The notes below the pieces were generated by a model. That model searched no databases, had not been told where the DNA came from, and saw only the letters and a program-made list of their open reading frames with translations. Source: Oceanihabitans iliipiscarium (GTDB taxonomy: Bacteria > Bacteroidota > Bacteroidia > Flavobacteriales > Flavobacteriaceae). From it: a stretch of DNA of 64,000 bases. Shown here piece by piece: positions 1 through 7,316 of this stretch. The stretch's first letter is position 1; each line of letters opens with the position of its first letter. The translations under genes were made by a program, and so were the position numbers. Location of the stretch: the NCBI RefSeq assembly GCF_042686125.1, contig NZ_JBHUOV010000007.1, forward strand, positions 124,001-188,000, written 5' to 3'.

Positions 1-1
1 G

Positions 2-592
2 GATTCTTCATTATTTGAAATCAACCCAGTTTTAAAAACTAGTGATTCTAAAATAATGGCTGTTGATGCTAAAGTAAGTCTAGATGATAACGCTTTATTC
101 AGACATAAAGATTTAGCAGAATTGCGCGATTTACGTGAAGAAAATCCTATTGAAGTTGAAGCAGGTAAACTAGGCCTTAACTATGTTGACCTTGACGGAA
201 ATGTTGGTTGTATGGTGAATGGTGCTGGACTAGCAATGGCGACTATGGATTTAATTAAACAAGCAGGAGGTGAGCCAGCTAACTTTTTAGATGTTGGTGG
301 TACAGCTGATGCTGCACGTGTTGAAGCTGCATTTAAAATCATATTAAAAGATCCAGCAGTTAAAGCTATACTTATTAATATTTTTGGTGGAATTGTTCGT
401 TGCGATCGAGTAGCACAAGGTGTTATTGATGCGTATAAAAATATGGGAACTATAAATGTGCCAATTATTGTGCGATTACAAGGAACCAACGCAGATATCG
501 CTAAAGACTTAATTGATAATTCTGGTTTAGATGTTATGAGTGCAACTGAATTTCAAGAAGCTGCAGATAAAGTACAACAAGTTTTATCTTAA
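2..592 (+). CDS. sucC: Succinyl-CoA ligase (ADP-forming) subunit beta, C-terminal half (partial)
   Basis: This is the beta subunit of the TCA-cycle enzyme that converts succinyl-CoA to succinate with substrate-level ATP or GTP formation. The reading frame is open from base 2, before the first ATG at 56, and codes for family sequence there (EINPVLKT), so the gene is cut by the window edge rather than starting at 56. About 196 residues remain of a family of roughly 390-400. Visible CoA-ligase-domain landmarks are GCMVNGAGLAMATMD, NFLDVGGTAD and INIFGGIVRCD, and the usual tail ATEFQEAA is intact. The alpha subunit is not in the window. A strong hairpin terminator follows 20 bases after the stop. 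Confidence 0.97.
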   Translation, partial: DSSLFEINPVLKTSDSKIMAVDAKVSLDDNALFRHKDLAELRDLREENPIEVEAGKLGLNYVDLDGNVGCMVNGAGLAMATMDLIKQAGGEPANFLDVGGTADAARVEAAFKIILKDPAVKAILINIFGGIVRCDRVAQGVIDAYKNMGTINVPIIVRLQGTNADIAKDLIDNSGLDVMSATEFQEAADKVQQVLS

Positions 593-612
593 AACTAATG
601 AACTAAATATAT

Positions 613-644
613 AAAAGAGCAACATTATTTGTTGCTCTTTTTTT
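613..644. terminator. Bidirectional rho-independent terminator between sucC and DUF1456 gene
   Basis: An 11-bp perfect stem (AAAAGAGCAAC with GTTGCTCTTTT) and a 7-base loop are followed by a run of T on the plus strand and by TTTT on the minus strand. It sits between two convergent genes and overlaps the stop codon of the minus-strand DUF1456 gene at 625, so it probably serves both. Confidence 0.9.
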
Positions 645-912
645 GTGCCTTATGTTTTGACGGATTAGTGTTTGCCTTTTTTTCTCCTTTTTTAGGCATT
701 GGTCCACGTAAATGAATAATCAATCCATTTAAAAAATTTCGTAAAATCTGATCACCACACTCTACATAATTCGGATGATCTTCACGTCTAAAAAAAGCAT
801 TGAGTTCACTTTTGCTAATTCTAAAATCAACTAAAGCAAGAATTTTTACAATATCATCATCACGAAGTTTATGAGCGACTCTTAGCTTTTTAAATATATC
901 GTTATTAGTCAT
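625..912 (-). CDS. DUF1456 (YehS-like) family protein, single-repeat form
   Basis: A 95-residue protein of the DUF1456 family, whose biochemical function is unknown. Family landmarks are the N-terminal NNDIFKKLRVAHKLRDDDIV, FFRREDHPNYVECGDQ and LRNFLNGLI. The E. coli relative YehS has two such repeats in about 156 residues. Here only one is present, corresponding to the second repeat, followed by a lysine-rich tail (about residues 72-95) that looks disordered and basic. The start at 912 is the only ATG before the motif. It is a monocistronic gene convergent with sucC. I see no clear TAnnTTTG promoter upstream. Confidence 0.85.
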   Translation of the reverse strand: MTNNDIFKKLRVAHKLRDDDIVKILALVDFRISKSELNAFFRREDHPNYVECGDQILRNFLNGLIIHLRGPMPKKGEKKANTNPSKHKAQKKSNK

Positions 913-976
913 TATATATTTTTAAATTAATTCTACTTTTTGCGTCACTTCAGAATTTTATTGGTTTTTACATGAA

Positions 977-1019
977 AAATCGCCTAAAGCACTATGAAAT
1001 ATAGGAAAGTGAGCGATTT
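977..1019. repeat. Inverted repeat in the divergent DUF1456 / TerB-like intergenic region
   Basis: AAATCGC (977-983) and GCGATTT (1013-1019) pair perfectly around a 29-base loop; CCTA and TAGG inside can extend the pairing. It lies in the 243-base gap between two divergent genes and has no T-run, so an operator or a structured leader is more likely than a terminator. Nothing else was recognised in this gap except a near-match to the -7 box (TAACTTTA, just upstream of the gene at 1156). Confidence 0.4.
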
Positions 1020-1155
1020 ATATAGCTGTAATTCTGTGAAATAATTAAATAAACGATGAATGACGCTTTATTTTTCGACAAGATACAATATATCAACGAT
1101 TATAAAAGAGTGATTATTTCTAACTTTAACCTAATTAATTAACTCCTCAATAATA

Positions 1156-1557
1156 ATGATAAATAGAGTCGAGAAACTCAGTCTTTTGTCCGAAATGATT
1201 GCTTTTGCAATTAGTGACAGTAGTTTAAAAAATATAGAGTATAACTTTTTATTAGGTGTTGCCAAACAGCTTGGTATTACTCGTGAAGATTTTGACTATC
1301 TTATAGATCACCCGATAGATTATAAGCACCTTAAGTCTCATAGTGAGCGTATTGTACAATTTCACAGATTGGTACTGTTAATGAATATTGATGGAGAAAT
1401 AACTCAACAAGAAATTGTTAAACTACACAATTTTGGTTTGAGAATGGGATTAAACCATGAATCTATTAATAAGGTTTTATATTTAATGGATAGTTTTCCT
1501 AATAAAATAGTTCCACCAGATGTATTAATCGATATTTTTAAAGTTCAGTATAACTAG
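1156..1557 (+). CDS. TerB-like (DjlA-N/TerB superfamily) small helical protein
   Basis: A 133-residue predicted all-alpha cytoplasmic protein. The pattern of an N-terminal helix with EMIAFAISD, a short acidic turn, then LLMNIDGEITQQEI before a further helix is that of the TerB/DjlA-N superfamily, in which acidic residues after the LLMNIDG helix can bind metal. Members are often labelled tellurite resistance, but no other ter genes are nearby and that phenotype should not be assumed. It is convergent with uvrB (47-base gap). The start at 1156 is the only ATG ahead of the conserved helix. Function unknown; family assignment is by pattern only. Confidence 0.7.
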   Translation: MINRVEKLSLLSEMIAFAISDSSLKNIEYNFLLGVAKQLGITREDFDYLIDHPIDYKHLKSHSERIVQFHRLVLLMNIDGEITQQEIVKLHNFGLRMGLNHESINKVLYLMDSFPNKIVPPDVLIDIFKVQYN

Positions 1558-1604
1558 TAAAGTTGTAAAGGTATCGCTGAATTGAATTAGCAATTTTCCA
1601 ACTC

Positions 1605-3608
1605 CTAACTTTTAAGAGCTTCTAGTTTGTCTTGATAGCTTTTTACATCATCTCGTAGTTTCGCAGCAACAATAAAATCTAGTGCTTTAGCAGCTTCTTC
1701 CATAAGCTTTCTTTTTTCACGAATTTTCTTTTCTAATTCGCTTTTAGTTAAATACTCACTTTCGGGTTCTGCTGCTCGTAAAGCTTCTAGCTCGTAGCTA
1801 TAAGTGCTAACAGAATTTTTAGTTAAAGCATTATCTAAACTTTTATTTAAAGCCGTTGGTGTTATATTATTTTCAGTATTATAGGCAATCTGTTTCGCTC
1901 TTCTATAATTCGTTTCATCAATGGTTTTTTGCATGCTTTTAGTTATTTTATCGGCATACATAATGGCTTTACCATTTAAGTGACGTGCTGCTCTACCAAC
2001 CGTTTGCGTTAAAGAACGTGCTGAACGCAAGAACCCTTCTTTGTCTGCATCTAAAATGGCAACTAATGAGACTTCAGGTAAGTCTAAACCTTCACGAAGT
2101 AAGTTAACACCAACAAGTACATCAAATATACCTTTACGTAAATCTTGCATGATTTCTACACGCTCTAAAGTATCCACATCACTATGTATATAGCGTACAC
2201 GTATTTGAATTCTGCTTAGGTATTTTGTAAGTTCTTCAGCCATTCGTTTGGTTAACGTAGTCACTAAAGTTCGTTCGTCTTTTTCAACGCGTTGCTGAAT
2301 TTCTTCAATTAAATCATCAATTTGGTTTAAACTCGGACGTACTTCAATAATTGGATCTAATAAACCTGTTGGACGAATAACCTGCTCTACATAAATCCCA
2401 TCTGTTTTTTGCAATTCATAATCTGCAGGTGTCGCACTTACATATATAACTTGATTCTGAAGTGCTTCAAATTCTTCAAACTTTAATGGTCTGTTATCCA
2501 TTGCTGCTGGAAGTCTAAACCCATATTCTACTAAATTTTCTTTCCGACTTCTATCACCTCCATACATTGCATGCACTTGAGAGATGGTCACATGACTTTC
2601 ATCAACCACCATTAAATAATCTTCGGGAAAATAATCTAATAAGCAAAATGGGCGTGTTCCAGGTTGTCTGCCATCCAGATAACGCGAATAATTTTCAATA
2701 CCAGAACAATAACCTAATTCGCGAATCATTTCTAAATCAAATTCTGTACGTTCTTTAAGGCGTTTAGCTTCTAAATGTTTGCCAATCTCTTTAAAGTAGT
2801 CATGTTGCTTTACCAAATCATCCTGAATGTCTTTAATGGCACCTTGTAAAACTTCAGGAGAAGTGACAAACATATTTGCAGGATATATAGTTAGAATATC
2901 ATATTTTTCAATGACTTGATTTGTTTGAATATTAAAAGATTCAATCTCTTCAATCTCATCACCAAAGAAGTGAATTCTAAAGGCGTCATCAGCATAACTC
3001 GGAAAAATATCTACTGTATCTCCTTTTATTCTGAAGTTACCATGATGGAAATCTGCTTCTGTACGCGAGTACAAACTTTGCACCAATTGATGCAAAAGTT
3101 TTGTTCTTGAAATCACTTGATCACGCTTTAATGTAATCACGTTTTTTTGAAATTCAACCGGATTTCCAATACCATATAAACACGAAACAGAAGCAACTAC
3201 AATTACATCACGACGACCAGAGAGTAGAGAAGAGGTTGTGCTTAAGCGCATTTTTTCAATCTCTTCGTTTATTGATAAATCTTTTTCGATATAAACTCCA
3301 GAAACAGGAATGTATGCTTCAGGTTGATAATAGTCATAATAGGACACAAAATATTCAACAGCATTCTCAGGAAAAAACTGCTTAAACTCTGAGTATAATT
3401 GAGCTGCAAGTGTTTTGTTATGTGCTAAAACAAGCGTAGGTCTTTGTACTTCAGTAATGACATTTGCTACAGAAAATGTTTTTCCAGAACCTGTTACTCC
3501 TAATAATGTTTGATATTTCTCATCAGAATTTATGCCATCAACTAATTGTTTAATAGCTTGAGGCTGATCACCAGTAGGTTTAAAATCTGATTCTATTTTG
3601 AATTTCAT
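1605..3608 (-). CDS. uvrB: UvrABC excinuclease subunit B
   Basis: This is the damage-verifying helicase of nucleotide excision repair. It receives DNA from UvrA, opens the duplex with its beta-hairpin, and recruits UvrC for incision. Full length at 667 residues. Seen in the sequence are Walker A GVTGSGKT (37-44), the beta-hairpin region YYDYYQPEAYIP (90-101), VVDESHVTI (Walker B), the helicase C motifs GVNLLREGLDLPE and QTVGRAARH, and a C-terminal UVR motif (about 620-667) for UvrC contact. uvrA and uvrC are not in the window. A perfect TAnnTTTG box ends four bases before the ATG, suggesting a leaderless or near-leaderless mRNA independent of the upstream surface-protein gene. Confidence 0.98.
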   Translation of the reverse strand: MKFKIESDFKPTGDQPQAIKQLVDGINSDEKYQTLLGVTGSGKTFSVANVITEVQRPTLVLAHNKTLAAQLYSEFKQFFPENAVEYFVSYYDYYQPEAYIPVSGVYIEKDLSINEEIEKMRLSTTSSLLSGRRDVIVVASVSCLYGIGNPVEFQKNVITLKRDQVISRTKLLHQLVQSLYSRTEADFHHGNFRIKGDTVDIFPSYADDAFRIHFFGDEIEEIESFNIQTNQVIEKYDILTIYPANMFVTSPEVLQGAIKDIQDDLVKQHDYFKEIGKHLEAKRLKERTEFDLEMIRELGYCSGIENYSRYLDGRQPGTRPFCLLDYFPEDYLMVVDESHVTISQVHAMYGGDRSRKENLVEYGFRLPAAMDNRPLKFEEFEALQNQVIYVSATPADYELQKTDGIYVEQVIRPTGLLDPIIEVRPSLNQIDDLIEEIQQRVEKDERTLVTTLTKRMAEELTKYLSRIQIRVRYIHSDVDTLERVEIMQDLRKGIFDVLVGVNLLREGLDLPEVSLVAILDADKEGFLRSARSLTQTVGRAARHLNGKAIMYADKITKSMQKTIDETNYRRAKQIAYNTENNITPTALNKSLDNALTKNSVSTYSYELEALRAAEPESEYLTKSELEKKIREKRKLMEEAAKALDFIVAAKLRDDVKSYQDKLEALKS

Positions 3609-3612
3609 AAAA

Positions 3613-3620
3613 CAAAACTA
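3613..3620 (-). promoter_or_regulatory. Bacteroidota -7 box (TAGTTTTG) of uvrB
   Basis: On the minus strand TAGTTTTG matches TAnnTTTG exactly. Its last G is five bases before the A of the uvrB ATG, so the expected transcription start falls on or next to the start codon. No good -33 TTTG is visible at the usual spacing. Confidence 0.6.
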
Positions 3621-3656
3621 CACAAAAAATCAATGTGTTTTTTCTGAAGTTGTTCA

Positions 3657-6600
3657 CTAGCGTTTTAAGGTGAAATGACCTCTAAGTTGTTTTCCAGAAT
3701 GTAGAGTTATCAGATACCAATAATCGTTACTGTCCATCATTTTACCTCTGTAAGTTCCATCCCAACTTTTTTCTACAGGCGAAACTTGTTTTAGAAGTTT
3801 GCCATATCTGTTAAAAATATAGATGTCTTTAATGGTATTTTGATTGTCAGTAATTTGCCAATGATCTTTAATCGTATCTCCATTTGGTGTGAAAAATAAT
3901 GGAATATTTATTTCTTCAACACCATCAATTTGAAATGTTATAGATTTTACAATACAACCATTGCTATCTTGAACGTATAAAGTATGACTTCCATTAGAAA
4001 TATTTGAAAATATCGGACTAGTCTGAAAAGTAGAATCATCTAATGCATATTCATAATCAATAGAAGTGTCAGTCATAACGACAGTTAATGTTTGATTAAC
4101 AATTTCAAGGTTTGAGTCCGTAAGTGTAAAATCTATTACTGAATAAATTGTAATATCAAAACTACTTTCATTAGAACAGGTATCAGGAGGCGTTCCGATT
4201 TCATTAAAAATATAAATAGTTTGTGTTGTTGAAATAATATCACCAGCATTTAAAGGCGTTCCAGTTCCGTTGGTTCCAGTGAAATAATTCCCATCAGTTA
4301 GAGCAGGCAGAGTGTAATTTGCACATACTGTTTGATTCGACAAGGTGTCAACAGGCGGAGTTCCGCTGACCGTTACCGTAAAACTACTTTCATTAGAACA
4401 GGTATCAGGAGGCGTTCCAATTTCATTAAAAATATAAATAGTTTGTGTTGTTGAAATAATATCACCAGCATTTAAAGGTGTTCCAGTTCCGTTGGTTCCA
4501 GTGAAATAATTCCCATCAGCTAGAGCAGGCAAGGTGTAATTTGCACATACAGTTTGATTCGACAAGGTGTCAACAGGCGGAGTTCCGCTGACTGTTACCG
4601 TAAAATTACTTTCGTTAGAACAGGTGTCAGGAGGTGTTCCGATTTCATTGAAAATATAAATAGTTTGAGTCGTTGAAATAATATCACCAGCATTTAAAGG
4701 TGTTCCAGTTCCGTTGGTTCCAGTGAAATAATTTCCATCAGTTAGAGCAGGCAGAGTGTAATTTGCACATACAGTTTGATTCGACAAGGTGTCAACAGGC
4801 GGAGTTCCGCTGACTGTTACCGTAAAACTACTTTCATTAGAACAGGTATCAGGAGGCGTTCCGATTTCATTAAAAATATAAATAGTTTGTGTTGTTGAAA
4901 TAACATCACCAGCATTTAAAGGTGTTCCTGTTCCGTTGGTTCCAGTGAAATAATTTCCATCAGTTAGAGCAGGCAGAGTGTAATTTGCACATACAGTTTG
5001 ATTCGATAAAGTATCAACAGGCGGAGTTCCGCTGACCGTTACCGTAAAACTACTTTCATTAGAACAGGTGTCAGGTGGAGTTCCGATTTCATTGAAAATA
5101 TAAATAGTTTGTGTTGTTGAAATAATATCACCAGCATTTAAAGGCGTTCCAGTTCCGTTGGTTCCAGTGAAATAATTTCCATCAGTTAGAGCAGGCAAGG
5201 TGTAATTTGCACATACAGTTTGATTCGATAAAGTATCAACAGGCGGAGTTCCGCTGACCGTTACCGTAAAACTACTTTCGTTAGAACAGGTATCAGGAGG
5301 TGTTCCGATTTCATTAAAAATATAAATAGTTTGAGTCGTTGAAATAATATCACCAGCATTTAAAGGTATTCCAGTTCCGTTGGTTCCAGTGAAATAATTT
5401 CCATCAGATAGAGCAGGCAAGGTGTAATTTGTACATACAGTTTGATTCGACAAGGTGTCAACAGGCGGAGTTCCGCTGACTGTTACCGTAAAACTACTTT
5501 CATTAGAACAGGTGTCAGGCGGAGTTCCGATTTCATTGAAAATATAAATAGTTTGTGTCGTTGAAATAATATCACCAGCATTTAAAGGTGTTCCAGTTCC
5601 GTTGGTTCCAGTGAAATAATTCCCATCAGTTAGAGCAGGCAAGGTGTAATTTGCACATACAGTTTGATTCGATAAAGTATCAACAGGCGGAGTTCCGCTG
5701 ACCGTTACCGTAAAACTACTTTCGTTAGAACAGGTATCAGGAGGTGTTCCGATTTCATTAAAAATATAAATAGTTTGAGTCGTTGAAATAATATCACCAG
5801 CATTTAAAGGTATTCCAGTTCCGTTGGTTCCAGTGAAATAATTTCCATCAGATAGAGCAGGCAAGGTGTAATTTGTACATACAGTTTGATTCGACAAGGT
5901 GTCAACAGGCGGAGTTCCGCTGACTGTTACCGTAAAACTACTTTCATTAGAACAGGTGTCAGGAGGTGTTCCGATTTCATTAAAAATATAAATAGTTTGT
6001 GTTGTTGAAATAATATCACCAGCATTTAAAGGTGTTCCTGTTCCGTTGGTTCCAGTGAAATAATTCCCATCAGCTAGAGCAGGCAAGGTGTAATTTGCAC
6101 ATACTGTTTGATTCGACAAGGTGTCAACAGGCGGATCTGAAACAAGTAACTGAACAGTGTTACTAACAAGGTCGCAAGTAACTGAAGTCATTTCACAGTA
6201 ATACTGATTAGCATCAAAACTAGCTGGAGCATTACTTATTGTTAGTGTATCTGTTGTTGCGCCAGAGTATGTGGCATCATTAACAACATTCACCCAAACA
6301 CCTGCGGCATTAAGAACTTTCCATTGATATGTATACGCACCACTATCTACAGATACTGTAAATATAGCATTACCATTTTCGCAAATACTTAGTGAAGAAG
6401 GATGTGTTATATTTGGAGAAGGAGGTATAGGATCTGCAGTATGCATGCCTAAGTTTGAACAATTTTCATCACTATCTATCAACCAATCTGAAATAACAAA
6501 AGTGTCATTAGGTGATACGGCATCTGGATTTCTTATAACTGTGTAACCTCTTTCGTTAGGTGCTTGAGCAACATCTATTAAAACACCACTTTTAAAGAGT

Positions 6601-7250
6601 TTAATTTCATCATTATCATTAATTCCAACTCCTAGTACAGCATCTTCAGTTAAACCGCAAGCAATAGGGTCTCCAATTTTTACTATATAAGTTTGCATTG
6701 GTCCGATTGAATTGGGTAAAATAAGCGTTGCACTTGGTGCTGCATCTCCAATATTTCTAAAGCGTTGTAATTCATATAAACCACTAAAAGTAATGGTTGT
6801 GGTTGACGGATTATAAAGTTCAATGATGCCAGAACTCCCAGCAAAAGCATCATAAAGTTCAGAAATATAGACATCACTTGTTTCACATTCTGATGTAATT
6901 AAAGAGAAATCACTAGAAGCATTTCCTGTGCATCCACCTGAACTCGTAATAGATATATTTGCAGTAGCAGCTAGCCCAGAAGGAACATATGCTGTTATTT
7001 CATTATCACTTATAATAGTAAATGTCGCTGCAACACCATCAAATAAAACAGTTGCTGAATCATTAAAATTACTTCCGTTAATAGTGATTAAAGTATTTTC
7101 AGGACCACTTAAAGGTGAAAAAGAAGTGAGTACTGGAGCTGGACAAATATTATGAAGCTTATTTGTATGAGTAATATGATTTATTGCGTGTCCTACATTA
7201 GTAAATACTAGTGAACATATACAAGAAAATAGGAGAATAGAATATTTCAT
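3657..7250 (-). CDS. T9SS type B surface protein: IPT/TIG, lamin-tail, Ig-like and nine 74-residue repeats
   Basis: A large (1197-residue) exported protein. The signal peptide is residues 1-22 (cleavage after VGHA). Next come an IPT/TIG-like domain (about 37-118; PVLTSFSPLSGPENTLITI), a lamin-tail-like domain (about 120-270; VYISELYDAF, GIIELYNP), and an Ig-like domain (about 275-370). Then nine tandem 74-residue repeats (373-1038) each begin near PPVDTLSNQTVC and contain two cysteines that could form a disulfide. A last beta-sandwich precedes a type B (gliding-motility-associated) sorting domain (about 1112-1197) with FTPNGDTIKDHW, IFNRYGKLLK and the end GHFTLKR. By family it is secreted by T9SS and held at the cell surface, probably as an adhesin; the ligand is unknown. 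It is the last of six such genes in a row and has its own -7 box. Confidence 0.93.
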   Translation of the reverse strand: MKYSILLFSCICSLVFTNVGHAINHITHTNKLHNICPAPVLTSFSPLSGPENTLITINGSNFNDSATVLFDGVAATFTIISDNEITAYVPSGLAATANISITSSGGCTGNASSDFSLITSECETSDVYISELYDAFAGSSGIIELYNPSTTTITFSGLYELQRFRNIGDAAPSATLILPNSIGPMQTYIVKIGDPIACGLTEDAVLGVGINDNDEIKLFKSGVLIDVAQAPNERGYTVIRNPDAVSPNDTFVISDWLIDSDENCSNLGMHTADPIPPSPNITHPSSLSICENGNAIFTVSVDSGAYTYQWKVLNAAGVWVNVVNDATYSGATTDTLTISNAPASFDANQYYCEMTSVTCDLVSNTVQLLVSDPPVDTLSNQTVCANYTLPALADGNYFTGTNGTGTPLNAGDIISTTQTIYIFNEIGTPPDTCSNESSFTVTVSGTPPVDTLSNQTVCTNYTLPALSDGNYFTGTNGTGIPLNAGDIISTTQTIYIFNEIGTPPDTCSNESSFTVTVSGTPPVDTLSNQTVCANYTLPALTDGNYFTGTNGTGTPLNAGDIISTTQTIYIFNEIGTPPDTCSNESSFTVTVSGTPPVDTLSNQTVCTNYTLPALSDGNYFTGTNGTGIPLNAGDIISTTQTIYIFNEIGTPPDTCSNESSFTVTVSGTPPVDTLSNQTVCANYTLPALTDGNYFTGTNGTGTPLNAGDIISTTQTIYIFNEIGTPPDTCSNESSFTVTVSGTPPVDTLSNQTVCANYTLPALTDGNYFTGTNGTGTPLNAGDVISTTQTIYIFNEIGTPPDTCSNESSFTVTVSGTPPVDTLSNQTVCANYTLPALTDGNYFTGTNGTGTPLNAGDIISTTQTIYIFNEIGTPPDTCSNESNFTVTVSGTPPVDTLSNQTVCANYTLPALADGNYFTGTNGTGTPLNAGDIISTTQTIYIFNEIGTPPDTCSNESSFTVTVSGTPPVDTLSNQTVCANYTLPALTDGNYFTGTNGTGTPLNAGDIISTTQTIYIFNEIGTPPDTCSNESSFDITIYSVIDFTLTDSNLEIVNQTLTVVMTDTSIDYEYALDDSTFQTSPIFSNISNGSHTLYVQDSNGCIVKSITFQIDGVEEINIPLFFTPNGDTIKDHWQITDNQNTIKDIYIFNRYGKLLKQVSPVEKSWDGTYRGKMMDSNDYWYLITLHSGKQLRGHFTLKR
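4137..6134 (-). repeat. Nine-copy 222-bp tandem repeat array inside a T9SS surface protein gene
   Basis: The unit is 222 bp (74 codons); landmark ACAGGCGGAGTTCCGCTGAC on the plus strand recurs at 4351 and 4573 and so on. Copies differ at only a few positions each. A higher-order 444-bp unit is also visible: the stretch beginning at 5281 recurs, identical as far as I compared it, at 5725. The minus-strand last copy (4137-4358) diverges only at its end, where it joins the following domain. Such near-identity points to recent duplication or gene conversion. Confidence 0.95.
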
Positions 7251-7267
7251 TAAAAATAATTAGCAAA

Positions 7268-7275
7268 CAAAAATA
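7268..7275 (-). promoter_or_regulatory. -7 box (TATTTTTG) upstream of the repeat-bearing T9SS gene
   Basis: A minus-strand exact match to TAnnTTTG, ending 17 bases before the ATG at 7250 and lying in the 66-base gap after the preceding T9SS gene. No canonical -33 box was seen. Confidence 0.55.
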
Positions 7276-7316
7276 GAGAATTATTGTCAATTCTCACATT
7301 AAGTGAGTGTTACTAT

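Noticed and set aside
1156..1557. Tellurite-resistance locus because of the TerB-like gene
   Set aside because: No other ter genes are present and TerB-like proteins occur widely without that phenotype.
4137..6134. Dense direct repeats, considered as a CRISPR or satellite array
   Set aside because: The unit is 222 bp with no spacers and lies wholly in frame inside a long gene with matching protein repeats, so it is a protein repeat array.
6928..7155. Plus-strand open frames inside the T9SS genes (also around 7479-7685, 13837-14055, 19454-19702)
   Set aside because: They lie antisense to clear coding sequence, have no promoter box and translate to low-complexity hydrophobic sequence.
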